Assembly (NCBI GenBank): GCA_018824305.1
Contig: JAHJGM010000023.1
Coordinates: 1 to 41,888 of the forward strand
DNA: 41,888 nt
DNA from: a bacterium
GTDB taxonomy: Bacteria > Campylobacterota > Campylobacteria > Campylobacterales > Sulfurimonadaceae
Direction: 5' to 3'
The notes below the pieces were generated by a model. The model was given only the letters and a program-made list of their open reading frames with translations. It was not told the DNA's origin and searched no databases. Numbering within the stretch: position 1 is the stretch's first letter; every line of letters starts with the position of its first letter. Positions 1 through 8,790 of this stretch are shown here, one piece after another. The translations under genes and the position numbers were made by a program.

Positions 1-2
1 TC

Positions 3-22
3 ACATGTAAAAACTTACATGT
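3..22. terminator. Stem-loop downstream of ferritin-like gene
   Basis: A perfect 8-bp inverted repeat, ACATGTAA and TTACATGT, surrounds a 4-base spacer. It lies just beyond the stop codon of the minus-strand ferritin-like gene. It could end that transcript, but a uridine tract is not clear and the window edge cuts the context. Its right arm is part of the recurring TTACATGTA motif of this window. Confidence 0.4.
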
Positions 23-34
23 AATGTCATTTTA

Positions 35-550
35 TTATTGCATATTCTTCTTGATCTCTGCAATAAACTCATGGATATCATCGTAAAGTGCTTGCAGATC
101 CTCTTCATGCTCCACCTCATCGGCAAGTATCTGTGAGACCATATCGTATGTGACGATATCTTTTTCACGCGTCAGATCTACAAGCTCAGAGTAGACGCCT
201 ATGGCACACTGCTCACCTTTGATAGCCTGTTGCAGAATAGGCAGGACATTTGCGTCTTCGGGTGCATCGTAACCGCAGTTTGTATGTGTAAACCAGTCTT
301 TTGGACTGAGCAGCGGAGTACCGCCGAGTTGTACGATACGATCAGCCACCATAGTCGCATGACGAAGTTCATCCGCCGCATGTTGGGTCAGCTCGGTAAT
401 TGCCGCATCTTTCATGATTCCCTTAATGACTTTAGTCTCGGTAAAATACTGATAATATGCCAGCCACTCATCAGCGTACGCTTTGTTTAAAAGTCTTGTA
501 ACCGTATCCGCATCGATACCTTTGAGTATCGAAATTCCTCTTTTTCCCAT
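35..550 (-). CDS. Ferritin-like diiron protein (bacterioferritin/Dps-like)
   Basis: A 171-residue four-helix ferritin-like protein, probably cytoplasmic. The diiron pattern is visible: E28 in helix 1, E61 with H64 (ExxH, in DELRHA) in helix 2, E113 in helix 3, and E145 with H148 (DEVEH) in helix 4. Proteins of this class oxidise ferrous iron with peroxide or oxygen and may store it; which activity this one has cannot be read from sequence. The ATG start has a strong AAGGAG site in front. It lies 28 bases downstream of the desulforubrerythrin gene on the same strand, so the two are probably co-transcribed as an iron/peroxide defence pair. The length fits a bacterioferritin-like family member, but a heme-binding Met was not established. 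Confidence 0.85.
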   Translation of the reverse strand: MGKRGISILKGIDADTVTRLLNKAYADEWLAYYQYFTETKVIKGIMKDAAITELTQHAADELRHATMVADRIVQLGGTPLLSPKDWFTHTNCGYDAPEDANVLPILQQAIKGEQCAIGVYSELVDLTREKDIVTYDMVSQILADEVEHEEDLQALYDDIHEFIAEIKKNMQ

Positions 551-578
551 CTTGATCTCCTTCTTTGAAATTAATTAA

Positions 579-1226
579 TCAATATAGATGTTCACGTTTG
601 AAGTACTCTTGAGGCACTTTACATAACGGACAGGCTTTAGGCGGTTTTTTGCCTCTATGGACATGTCCGCATACTTCGCAGACCCAGTACTCATCTTCAG
701 AGCTGTTGAAAAAGCCCTCATCCACTAGCAGACGTTTGAGCTCACCATATTCGCGTGCATGTTCAAGCTCAACTTTTGCTATTGCTTTGAGCATTCGGGC
801 GATATCTTTATGCCCCTCTTCCTCTGCAATAGCTGCAAAATTAGGATACATCTGCGTATGTTCGTAGTTTTCGCCCTCTATCGCCGTATCCAGATTTTTG
901 AGCGTCTCATGCATCTCGATGCCGTACATGAGTTTGTTGTAAGCCTCATACTCTGCTTTTGCATGGTATTTTTCATTCATAGCGGATTCTGCAAAATGAT
1001 CAGCGATCGCATGCCATCCCGCTTCGCGTGCAAGTTCGCCGAAGAACTCATACTTGTTGCGGGCTTGACTCTCTCCCGCAAAAGCTTTCATAAGATTTAC
1101 GGCTGTCAGGTCTTTGGTTATGCACTCCATCGGCTGATGACAGCATGTAAGCGTACCGCCGCCTACATGCTGCACTTCCACTTCATTTCCACAAACATTA
1201 CAATGATAGGTCTCATACTGTCTCAT
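579..1226 (-). CDS. rrc: Desulforubrerythrin (Rrc type)
   Basis: A 215-residue three-part protein. Residues 1-36 are a desulforedoxin-like FeS4 site (C9, C12, C28, C29, with the typical adjacent CC). Residues about 45-170 are a rubrerythrin diiron four-helix domain with ExxH motifs. Residues 180-215 are a C-terminal rubredoxin (C183, C186, C199, C202). This domain order and length match C. jejuni desulforubrerythrin (Cj0012c, Rrc), a cytoplasmic NADH-linked peroxide reductase. Its likely job is removal of hydrogen peroxide under microaerobic conditions. The 101-base spacer before it probably carries its promoter: on the minus strand a TATACT-like -10 lies about 60 bases upstream of ATG. I could not identify a PerR operator with confidence. 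Confidence 0.93.
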   Translation of the reverse strand: MRQYETYHCNVCGNEVEVQHVGGGTLTCCHQPMECITKDLTAVNLMKAFAGESQARNKYEFFGELAREAGWHAIADHFAESAMNEKYHAKAEYEAYNKLMYGIEMHETLKNLDTAIEGENYEHTQMYPNFAAIAEEEGHKDIARMLKAIAKVELEHAREYGELKRLLVDEGFFNSSEDEYWVCEVCGHVHRGKKPPKACPLCKVPQEYFKREHLY

Positions 1227-1327
1227 AAATTCTAGCTTCCTTACATGGGATCATTTCACAAAATCTGTTTTGATTTCATGATGGAACAAGTATAAGACAG
1301 TTGTTCTTAAAAGAAAATAATTATCCT

Positions 1328-3307
1328 TTATAATTTGATTATTTTCACCGCACTGTGATTGTAATCAGGTTCTAATGATTCGCTGTCATAAAGATCGTTC
1401 GTCAAATAGTTTATCTCTCTATTGCTGATAGGTATGAAGATATTTTTTTCATTGATGCTATCCGTTACAAGTGCTTTTGTGATAAGTTCCCCTCTTTTTG
1501 AGACTACTTTTATCTCTTCACCCTCTTTTATGCCGAGTTTTTGTGCATCGAGCGGATTTATCTCGCAGAAATTCAGCTCTTTGTATTTCAATAATGTCGT
1601 AGGAAGATTTGTCTTTGTTCCGCTATGCCACTGGTCACGCGTTCGTCCGGTCAAAAGGATGAACGGATATTCCAGAGATGTCTTCTCGCTTAAAAGTCTG
1701 TTTTCTACAAAATAGAGATTTCCTTTTTTATCGGGCGTCAAAAAGTTCTTGATATCTTGACCCCAGATAAATGCACTGTTATACAGTTTGTCATAATCGG
1801 CTTTATCTATATCCATATAACCGTTGAGCTTTGTCATCTGCTGATACTCTTCAAATATCTCTTTTGGAGAGTTGAAATCAAAAGCCTCTTTGAAACCGAG
1901 CTCACGCGCCAACAGCTGAAATATCTCCCAGTCCGGCTTTGAATCTATGGACTGGCGGGTAAGTCTTTCCTGCCTTGTGATCGTCCTGTCCAAGTTTGTC
2001 TGGGTTCCCTCTTTCTCGCCCCAAGGCGAAGCGGGAAGTCTCACATGTACGAACTTTGATGTCTCGGAGTTCTCATACGCGTTTATCTCTACGACAAAAG
2101 GGATCTTCCTTATGAGCTCTTCCATCTTGTTTCTGTTTGGAAGATGATAGATAGGATCGGTATGACAGATAATGAGTACATCAAGGTTAGCCTCAAGCAT
2201 CTGTGTCGCCGTAAGTCCTGCATGTGAAGCGACATTGTCGCTCTTCCAAAATTTCGAGACCTTTTTTACACTCTCTTTGTCAAATCCTAGATGAACGGCA
2301 AGCATCGTGGAAAGTCCGCCTACCTCACGTCCGCCCATAGCATTCGGCTGACCGGTAAGACTCAGCGGTCCGTTGCCCTCTTTAAATATCTTGCCCGTTA
2401 AAAGATGCGTATTTATAAGAGAGATATTTTTATCGACTCCCTGCACAGACTGGTTGAGTCCCATCGTCCAAGCCGTTATGATGTTTTTGCTGTTTTTATA
2501 AAGTTCGAAAAACTCATCGAACTGTTCCTGCGTGAGACCTGTTCTTTTTATCATCTTTGTCGTCGGCACTCTTTTAAACTTGTTTTTCAAGAGTTCGAAG
2601 TTATTGAGATGCTCCTCTACAAACTCTTTGTCATAAAGTTCTTCATCGATAAGACGTTTTGATATGAGATTAAAAAAGTCTATATCGCCTCCCACTTTGA
2701 TTGGAAGATAGATATCTGCTATCTTTGCGGTCTCTGTATTTCTCGGGTCGACGACGACGATTTTGAGTCCCTCTTTTTTTGCTTTTTTTATCAGGTTGTG
2801 AAACACTACATGTGCTTCGGCGGTATTTGCACCTACTAAGATCAAGAGATCGGATTTGAAGATATCGTCCATGCGAAGAGGTACAAAATCGGCTCCTATG
2901 CTCTTTTTGTATGCCACCACTGCACTTGACATACATGTACGGCTGTTTGTATCGACATTGGAGGTGCCGATAAAACCTTTACCTAGCTTATTGGCTATAT
3001 AGTAATCCTCCGTTAAAAGCTGACCGGAGAGATAAAAACCTATTTTCTCTTTACTGCTCTGTTTGATCTTGTCTGCAACGAGCTTGATCGCCTCTTCCCA
3101 TTTTACGGTCGTAAATTCATCCTCTATATTTTTTCTGTATACGGGTCTTAAAAGTCTTGTATCCGTCTGTATGCTTACTAACTCTGAAACGCCTTTTGAA
3201 CAGACTTTTCCGAAGTTCGTAGGATATGTGACATCTCCTACCAAACTTTTCTCATCGTATTCCAATCCACATCCAACACCGCAATACCCGCATACAGACT
3301 TAATCAT
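1328..3307 (-). CDS. narB: Assimilatory-type nitrate reductase catalytic subunit (NasA/NarB-like)
   Basis: A 659-residue molybdopterin oxidoreductase. The N-terminus has the [4Fe-4S] ligands C6, C9, C13 and C36. C125 in an NSRTCMSS motif is the expected Mo-ligating cysteine of cytoplasmic assimilatory nitrate reductases, and the GQPNAMGGREVGG signature about halfway is typical of NasA/NarB. The C-terminal molybdopterin-dinucleotide domain starts near the LLTGRTRDQWHSGT motif. There is no Tat signal, so it acts in the cytoplasm. The length matches short ferredoxin-linked NarB proteins; the C-terminal BFD-like [2Fe-2S] extension of longer NasA proteins is absent. It should reduce nitrate to nitrite for assimilation. 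No nitrite reductase, transporter or electron-transfer partner lies beside it. A GAGG site precedes ATG. A divergent porin gene shares its upstream region. Confidence 0.85.
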   Translation of the reverse strand: MIKSVCGYCGVGCGLEYDEKSLVGDVTYPTNFGKVCSKGVSELVSIQTDTRLLRPVYRKNIEDEFTTVKWEEAIKLVADKIKQSSKEKIGFYLSGQLLTEDYYIANKLGKGFIGTSNVDTNSRTCMSSAVVAYKKSIGADFVPLRMDDIFKSDLLILVGANTAEAHVVFHNLIKKAKKEGLKIVVVDPRNTETAKIADIYLPIKVGGDIDFFNLISKRLIDEELYDKEFVEEHLNNFELLKNKFKRVPTTKMIKRTGLTQEQFDEFFELYKNSKNIITAWTMGLNQSVQGVDKNISLINTHLLTGKIFKEGNGPLSLTGQPNAMGGREVGGLSTMLAVHLGFDKESVKKVSKFWKSDNVASHAGLTATQMLEANLDVLIICHTDPIYHLPNRNKMEELIRKIPFVVEINAYENSETSKFVHVRLPASPWGEKEGTQTNLDRTITRQERLTRQSIDSKPDWEIFQLLARELGFKEAFDFNSPKEIFEEYQQMTKLNGYMDIDKADYDKLYNSAFIWGQDIKNFLTPDKKGNLYFVENRLLSEKTSLEYPFILLTGRTRDQWHSGTKTNLPTTLLKYKELNFCEINPLDAQKLGIKEGEEIKVVSKRGELITKALVTDSINEKNIFIPISNREINYLTNDLYDSESLEPDYNHSAVKIIKL

Positions 3308-3483
3308 AAATAACCTCTATAAAATATATTTTCAAAATTGTAGCATAATTAATGTAAAATTAAGAAATATATTGATTAAAATTTAAACATTATTCTGCAA
3401 TTAGTGCATTAAGAATCAGATACAATTTTCATGCAAAAAGTATTTTATGTAACTTTAAGTAAAAATTAACATGAGGAAATGAA

Positions 3484-4704
3484 ATGAAAAAAGTGTTATT
3501 GTCAGTGGCGGCTGTGCCATTTTTATTGGGCGGATTATCTATCGACGTACAGGCAGAAGACGGGTTCAATATACTGAGCGATGTAAAGTTTTCAGGCGAG
3601 ATCCGTCCGCGTTACGAGTATGTGGATATTAAAAATAACGGTGCAGACGCAGGAAATGCATTTACGACACGCACATCCTTAGGCGTGAATGCCAATCTCT
3701 TTGAGATCAACGCTCTATCGACTTATCTGGAAGTGACATCGGTCAATAATTTCGGTTATGACAACTATAACAGTACTGCAAACAGCAAGACTCAGTACGA
3801 TACCATTGTAGATCCCCAACAAGCACGTGTGACTCAGGCCTATGTCGATTATAGTATCAAAAAAACTCTTATCCGTGCAGGTCGTCAGGATGTCAATCTT
3901 GATAATCAAAGATTCATCGGTACTGTCAACTGGCGTCAGATGAAACAGACTTACGATGCTGTCGCCGTTGTTGATAACAGTGTCGAGAACCTTTCTCTTC
4001 TAGGTGCATATGTTTATGGTTATCAGACCGTAAAAGATCTTCCTACTACCGATACCGCTTCTGTTTTATTACATGCGTCATATAAAGTAAAAGAAGAACT
4101 GACAGTAACGGCTTATGACTACATGCTGGCTTCGATAAGCGATACTTACGGTATAGCACTAACAGGTAAGATAGATGCCGACAAGGTCAAACTGGACTAC
4201 CGCGCAGAGTTCGCCAAACAAAGCGACCCTACTTTAGAGTACCAAGTCAAAAATGTAAAAGCCGACGCACAGTACTACAATCTGGACTTGGGTGCAAATA
4301 TATCGGGTATCTTGGCAGGTGTCAATTATGAATCGTTGGGAAAAGCGGAGGGAAGCGCTACAAAAGGGTTTTATACACCGCTTGCCACTTTACATGCATT
4401 TAACGGATGGGCTGATGTGTTTTTAGCAAGTACAAACGCTTCGGGTCTCACAGATGCCAATGTACGCCTGGGATATACGGCAAAAGGTTTTGGAAAAATT
4501 CTTGGGGTTTATCATAAATTTGATGCACAAACAGGTACGAACAAGGACCTCGGTTCTGAACTGGATGCGATCTACTCAAATGCGATCCCCGGCGTAAACA
4601 ATCTTTCGGGACTGGTAAAGTATGCCTCTTATTCAAAAGGCGATGCGGGCAATGACAAGAGTGTTGCATGGCTGATGCTAGATTATAAGTTTGCTACAAA
4701 GTAG
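3484..4704 (+). CDS. Outer-membrane porin
   Basis: A 406-residue exported protein. Residues 1-24 are a classical signal peptide: KK, a hydrophobic core, then cleavage after VQA before EDGF. The mature part alternates polar and hydrophobic residues in short strands, consistent with a beta-barrel that begins with an FSGEIRPRYEY strand and ends with a short strand DYKF near the C-terminus. It resembles Campylobacterota Opr-type porins. The substrate cannot be named from sequence. Its divergent placement from the nitrate reductase makes a role in anion or nitrate passage conceivable, but that is only contextual. Translation starts at ATG after a GAGG element. An AACAGAGT hairpin follows the stop codon. 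Confidence 0.8.
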   Translation: MKKVLLSVAAVPFLLGGLSIDVQAEDGFNILSDVKFSGEIRPRYEYVDIKNNGADAGNAFTTRTSLGVNANLFEINALSTYLEVTSVNNFGYDNYNSTANSKTQYDTIVDPQQARVTQAYVDYSIKKTLIRAGRQDVNLDNQRFIGTVNWRQMKQTYDAVAVVDNSVENLSLLGAYVYGYQTVKDLPTTDTASVLLHASYKVKEELTVTAYDYMLASISDTYGIALTGKIDADKVKLDYRAEFAKQSDPTLEYQVKNVKADAQYYNLDLGANISGILAGVNYESLGKAEGSATKGFYTPLATLHAFNGWADVFLASTNASGLTDANVRLGYTAKGFGKILGVYHKFDAQTGTNKDLGSELDAIYSNAIPGVNNLSGLVKYASYSKGDAGNDKSVAWLMLDYKFATK

Positions 4705-4716
4705 ATAGAGAGTATG

Positions 4717-4738
4717 AACAGAGTCTATACTCTGTTTT
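4717..4738. terminator. Stem-loop between convergent porin and unknown gene
   Basis: An 8-bp perfect stem, AACAGAGT with ACTCTGTT around a CTAT loop, is followed on the plus strand by extra T residues. It sits 13 bases after the porin stop codon and touches the 3' end of the convergent minus-strand gene, so it probably ends porin transcription and may work in both directions. Confidence 0.6.
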
Positions 4739-5864
4739 ACTCCTTACATGTAGAGAGAAAACTGTTTCTTAGCAGATTTTTGATCGTTTTGATGTTATTT
4801 GCACTGAGCAGATAGCTCTCATCCATCAGTTTTGTTATATGATAGACCTCGGTCACGGTGATGCCAAACGGGTCTTTCTTCTCTATGCTCATTGCTCCAT
4901 CATCGTTAAAAGAGATAAAGTCAAGCTTCTTTCTGCTGTGCTGGATGTAATATGTCAGCACGATCTCATCGGAGTGTTTTTTCTCCAGCGCAACAACGAC
5001 CTGCGTATCATTCTTGATATCGACGATCTTTTTGAATTCAGACGGATCCATATATCCAAGATAAATCTTGGTATACAGATCATGGTATCTTTGAGTAAGC
5101 GGATCGAGTAAAAACTTCATATTTATGAGATGATTTTTATTTGAACGAAGTGACTTGGTTATCCATGCCATTATATTGTAATATCTAAATGGAAAGACTC
5201 TTAGACTTTCAGCTTCTACAAGCTTCTTGCTATCCATCTCTTTCTTCGGTCTTCTCTTATATGCTTGTGTGTCTTTGAGATAATCCAACACTTTTTGAGC
5301 CGAAAAGGGTTTTGTGATCCATACTTTACAGTAATCCGGAAGCTGTTTCACGCCGCTTACGCCGTCATTAAGGATGATGAGTGATTTTATCTCGTATTCC
5401 GGAAAGATCGTTTCCAAAAGCGCTTTTTTCTTTCTGAGTCTTTTTTTCAGTTTCAAGACAGATTTGACAAGCGTCATCTCTACGAAATAAAGCTCTTTTT
5501 TTGTAAAGATGAGCGCATCGAACTCGCCTATTTCCCTACTTTTCGTACGATAGACTATTTGTGATTTTTCACTTATAGAGAGTGTGTTTGCGTATGCTTT
5601 GTCTCTGCTTTGGTGATGCCCTTTTAAGACAAATTTTTCAACTTCATCTTGGACTTGGACGTATGCGAGAAGTTTTTCATACATGTAGTTTTCAAAGACT
5701 TCGCCCTCAAAAGACCTGTATGAACTCAGATATCTTGTATCATCCTCAGGAATACCCTCTTTTATCAATGAGAGCAGATGCTTTATATTGTAGTCATAAT
5801 ATAAAACATTATCGTCTATATCATCTTCATCTAGATTTATGATCGATTCTGTTGCTTCAAGCAT
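4737..5864 (-). CDS. Unrecognised protein with PD-(D/E)XK-like nuclease core
   Basis: A 375-residue protein I cannot assign to a named family. Residues about 51-190 resemble the restriction-endonuclease-like fold: a helix-1 acidic motif FENYMYEKL (E58), then GEFDALIF (D116), then a strand ending YFVEMT (E129), and a later strand KSLIILNDG. In active PD-(D/E)XK enzymes the last motif is E-x-K; here the lysine position holds T131, while K134, K138 and K140 follow closely. The arrangement recalls the C-terminal nuclease part of Card1/DUF1887-type proteins, but no CARF domain is present. The rest is mixed alpha/beta without membrane segments. ATG follows a GGGAG site. It is last in the minus-strand run, 11 bases after dusB. 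Nuclease activity is a hypothesis; a degenerate nucleic-acid-binding fold is equally possible. Confidence 0.7.
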   Translation of the reverse strand: MLEATESIINLDEDDIDDNVLYYDYNIKHLLSLIKEGIPEDDTRYLSSYRSFEGEVFENYMYEKLLAYVQVQDEVEKFVLKGHHQSRDKAYANTLSISEKSQIVYRTKSREIGEFDALIFTKKELYFVEMTLVKSVLKLKKRLRKKKALLETIFPEYEIKSLIILNDGVSGVKQLPDYCKVWITKPFSAQKVLDYLKDTQAYKRRPKKEMDSKKLVEAESLRVFPFRYYNIMAWITKSLRSNKNHLINMKFLLDPLTQRYHDLYTKIYLGYMDPSEFKKIVDIKNDTQVVVALEKKHSDEIVLTYYIQHSRKKLDFISFNDDGAMSIEKKDPFGITVTEVYHITKLMDESYLLSANNIKTIKNLLRNSFLSTCKE

Positions 5865-5875
5865 TACTCTCCCTA

Positions 5876-6832
5876 TTATCTTGCAACGATCTCATTCTCC
5901 AAAAAGAACTTATCGATGACATTTCTGTATTCATTCACATCGCTAATACGGTTTACCAGATCACGCAGGACCGATGCACCTTGATACCCTTTAGAGTATG
6001 TATGCGTATGTTTTCTGAACATACTGACACCGTGTGCCCCATAAAACTCTATCATCTTGTCAAAATGTTCCATGATGATCTGATGTTTTAAAAGCCTGTC
6101 TATCTCAGCCGAACCTGTCTTTAACTGATGAAATATCCAAGGTGCTCCGACTGCTCCGCGACCGATCATGACACCGTCTGCTCCCGTATGCTCTAAGACC
6201 CACTGTGCTTTTTCATAAGAATCGATATCGCCGTTTGCGATGACGGGAATACTTATAGCCTCTTTTATCTCTCTTATCGCATCATAATCAACTGCAGCCT
6301 TGAATTTACCAGCACGTGTACGTCCGTGAACCGCGATAAAATCAGCTCCGCTGTCTTCTACTATCTTTGCTATATCGATATGGTTTTTCTTCTCATACCC
6401 CAGTCTTATCTTGACACTTGTCATTGATTTGTTTGAAGTATCTTTGATCGTCTTGATGATATCGCCCATAAGCGGCAGATTGAGCAAAAGTGAGCTCCCG
6501 CTTCCGTGTCCTACGACTTTTGGAACGGGACAGCCGCAGTTAAGGTCTATGATGTCTATGCCCTCTTGCTCATTTAAAACTTCTACTGCCTGTTTTATGA
6601 CATCACATTGCGAACCGGCTATCTGTACAGAGTAAGGGTCTTCATTTTGATTTTTTTCAAGCATCTGCAGAGTTTTTTTTGAACCGTGTGCCAGTGCATT
6701 GGAACTTATCATTTCACTGACGGTCAGATCTGCACCGAACTTTTTGACAACATTTCTAAAAGGGAGGTCTGTATATCCGGCAAGTGGAGCTAATACGTAT
6801 ATCGGTTTATCAAAAGATAATTTTTTTTGCAT
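5876..6832 (-). CDS. dusB: tRNA-dihydrouridine synthase (DusB-like)
   Basis: A 318-residue FMN-dependent TIM-barrel enzyme that reduces uridine to dihydrouridine in the D-loop of tRNA with NAD(P)H. Visible hallmarks are the APLAGYTDLPFR motif near the start; DLNCGCPVPKV, with C101 as the catalytic cysteine; KIRLGY; AVHGRTR; IANGDID; and the FMN-phosphate loop VMIGRGAVGAPW. The length fits DusB. The shine-Dalgarno match before ATG is weak (GGAA about 12 bases upstream). It is separated from the upstream membrane-protein gene by 106 bases containing a stem-loop, yet lies on the same strand. The dus-to-accD order resembles C. jejuni. Confidence 0.93.
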   Translation of the reverse strand: MQKKLSFDKPIYVLAPLAGYTDLPFRNVVKKFGADLTVSEMISSNALAHGSKKTLQMLEKNQNEDPYSVQIAGSQCDVIKQAVEVLNEQEGIDIIDLNCGCPVPKVVGHGSGSSLLLNLPLMGDIIKTIKDTSNKSMTSVKIRLGYEKKNHIDIAKIVEDSGADFIAVHGRTRAGKFKAAVDYDAIREIKEAISIPVIANGDIDSYEKAQWVLEHTGADGVMIGRGAVGAPWIFHQLKTGSAEIDRLLKHQIIMEHFDKMIEFYGAHGVSMFRKHTHTYSKGYQGASVLRDLVNRISDVNEYRNVIDKFFLENEIVAR

Positions 6833-6920
6833 ATAAAATATTCCAGATTTTCTTTATAAAATTTTATCAAAAAAGAGATTTTGATGAGATAAACACTGAT
6901 CTTTGAAGAGAACTGAATGC

Positions 6921-6942
6921 TTAGAGAGAAGTGGCTCTCTAA
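6921..6942 (-). terminator. Stem-loop at the 3' end of the membrane-protein gene
   Basis: An 8-bp perfect repeat, TTAGAGAG and CTCTCTAA with a 6-base spacer, overlaps the stop codon of the minus-strand two-TM gene. No T tract follows, so it is more likely an attenuator or an mRNA 3'-end stabiliser before dusB than a full terminator. Confidence 0.4.
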
Positions 6943-7952
6943 ACAAAAAGTGAGATGTCATATTTTTTATTACACTCTCTTAAAGCACGATATGCTTTAA
7001 AGTACATATACTCGCCCGGTTGAGAATTATCCAATATCTCATCGGCAGGAGAAAGCATCTCTAAATCGTAAAGCGTATATAGATATCCGCCAACGGCTTC
7101 GTCAGTTTTATCACTTAAAAGTTCAAAGAGCTTGATTCTCTGCTCAGGAACCATATGTTTTGACAACATATTCGAAGCTTCTATGAAATCTTGCTCTTTA
7201 AGATCAAGCGAACACATCAATTCGATCAGTGATTCATTTGTAATATCCAATGTGTTTTTATCCGCATTGATGCGTGATAGTACATTTAACATCGATTCTT
7301 TACTCATAAACTCTTTATATTTTTCAATAACACTTGCAGAAGCGACTTTCGATAGATCTGCATAAGCTTTCATACAAAGCTCTTTTGAGTATCTTGAAGG
7401 TTTTGCTACAATATTTTCAGCTTCCAGTTCACCTGCATTGTATCTGTTTGTGTCATTTATAACCACAAGCTGATTATCTGAAGAGAGAGCATATTTTTTA
7501 AGATCAACGACTTCACCGTTTTTTATTTTATTGATAAGCCCTAAAGTCGTTGACAACTTTTCATCATCCACTTCAGTGATCTGTCCGTTGGTAAATATTG
7601 ATATATTATCCAATACTTTTCCCAACTGCTTATATCTCTGAGTTTTGAATTCATAATGACGATTTTTTTTACCAAGCAAGGCATCACTGATAGAACTGAT
7701 AAGTTTTTCATAATCTTTTTCATATTTTCTAAGATTAAGAGTACCTACCAATGAGTAAAAGCCCATATGCAAAACGCTAGCTATATAAAGTAAGACTACC
7801 GGCAATATCACTAAAACAGCGATCGGCAAAGATGGAAGATCGATTCCAAAAAAACCTATTGCAAAACTTTCTTGTGTTACAAACGTATAAACATACCATC
7901 CTAGTAAAATCACAAATAAGCTTACTGCCATAGTGTAGCGTTTTATATACAT
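6939..7952 (-). CDS. Conserved two-TM membrane protein of unknown function
   Basis: A 337-residue protein. Two membrane segments are clear, about residues 10-28 and 42-65. The rest (about residues 75-337) is a soluble, mostly helical and charged cytoplasmic domain with no motif I recognise. Its place between dksA-like and dus genes matches a membrane protein at the equivalent position in C. jejuni (Cj0124c), so it is a lineage-conserved unknown rather than a newcomer. An AAGGAAAGAG site precedes ATG. It starts 11 bases after the dksA-like stop, so it is translated from the same message. The conserved linkage hints at ribosome or stringent-response physiology, but nothing in the sequence shows that. 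Confidence 0.75.
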   Translation of the reverse strand: MYIKRYTMAVSLFVILLGWYVYTFVTQESFAIGFFGIDLPSLPIAVLVILPVVLLYIASVLHMGFYSLVGTLNLRKYEKDYEKLISSISDALLGKKNRHYEFKTQRYKQLGKVLDNISIFTNGQITEVDDEKLSTTLGLINKIKNGEVVDLKKYALSSDNQLVVINDTNRYNAGELEAENIVAKPSRYSKELCMKAYADLSKVASASVIEKYKEFMSKESMLNVLSRINADKNTLDITNESLIELMCSLDLKEQDFIEASNMLSKHMVPEQRIKLFELLSDKTDEAVGGYLYTLYDLEMLSPADEILDNSQPGEYMYFKAYRALRECNKKYDISLFV

Positions 7953-7963
7953 ATTCTCTTTCC

Positions 7964-8320
7964 TTATCTTAATTCTTGCTTCTCCGCAATCTCACGGCAG
8001 TCTATACAATATTTTGCGTGAGGCTTGACCTTTAAACGAGGGATACTGATCATCTCCTCGCACATTTCACATCTACCATAGGCTTGAATCGCCAACTTAT
8101 GTAAAGAGACCTCTATCTCACGAAGCTCTTTTTGTTGCTGCTCTCCAATTGCTGTCTCAACTAGATTATTATTATTCATAACTGCATAATCAGCGTCATC
8201 GTGTAACTCTTCTTGACGTAACATTCCCATCTCTTCTTCAACACCATGAATGTTCTTGATGATCTGCGTTTTACGTGTTTCCAACATCTTTTTGAAAAAA
8301 TCTAGCTCACTCTGTCTCAC
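7964..8320 (-). CDS. dksA: DksA-like zinc-finger transcription regulator
   Basis: A 118-residue DksA/TraR-family protein. An N-terminal coiled-coil pair carries at its tip DDADYA (D41, D44, A46), matching the DxxDxA motif by which DksA acts in the RNA-polymerase secondary channel. The C-terminal zinc finger is C84-x2-C87 and C105-x2-C108. DksA works with ppGpp to lower stable-RNA promoters and raise amino-acid promoters. It is shorter than E. coli DksA (151) and similar in size to the Campylobacter form. The start is GTG with a GGGGGAA site just upstream. It begins 11 bases after rlmH. Confidence 0.9.
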   Translation of the reverse strand: MRQSELDFFKKMLETRKTQIIKNIHGVEEEMGMLRQEELHDDADYAVMNNNNLVETAIGEQQQKELREIEVSLHKLAIQAYGRCEMCEEMISIPRLKVKPHAKYCIDCREIAEKQELR

Positions 8321-8331
8321 AAATTCCCCCG

Positions 8332-8790
8332 CTATTTATGGTATGGATGGTTCGATAAAATTGAGAACCCTCGATATATCTGCTCCAGCAAAACTGCCTT
8401 TGCTATCTTATGACTCATCGTTATCTTGCCTAGACTTATCACCTTGTCGGACTTTTTTAAAAAACCCTCTTCCAAGCCGTAAGCTCCACCAATGTAAAAT
8501 TGAATTGACATTTTACCATCTAAAAGCTTACTAAATTCAAAACTGTCTATTATTTTTCCATCAGGATGTAACGAAACTACATATCCATTGTTAGCATATG
8601 GTTCAAAAGCCTTTGAATATGAGGCTTTTGAAGCTTCTACTCCAATGTTGTGAGCCTTGGTAATTTCCTTAGAAAAAAGCTCTATATCATTGACTTTTGC
8701 AAATCGAGATATCATTTTTTCTAATTCTTTGTACAAAGGATCATAAGTAGAACGCTCTTTTTTTGCAATAGAGATAATATCTATATTCAT
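8332..8790 (-). CDS. rlmH: 23S rRNA (pseudouridine1915-N3) methyltransferase RlmH
   Basis: A 152-residue SPOUT-class methyltransferase. The SAM-binding knot shows [13 protein letters not shown], then [26 protein letters not shown], and the protein ends NHPYHK, the near-invariant RlmH C-terminus. It methylates pseudouridine 1915 in helix 69 of 23S rRNA, on assembled 70S ribosomes in characterised members. The ATG overlaps the stop of the thiE-like gene by 4 bases, indicating translational coupling. Confidence 0.95.
   Translation of the reverse strand: MNIDIISIAKKERSTYDPLYKELEKMISRFAKVNDIELFSKEITKAHNIGVEASKASYSKAFEPYANNGYVVSLHPDGKIIDSFEFSKLLDGKMSIQFYIGGAYGLEEGFLKKSDKVISLGKITMSHKIAKAVLLEQIYRGFSILSNHPYHK

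Noticed and set aside
759-1235. 158-residue frame opposite desulforubrerythrin
   Set aside because: Fully antisense to a clear gene, Cys/Phe-rich, no supporting start signal.
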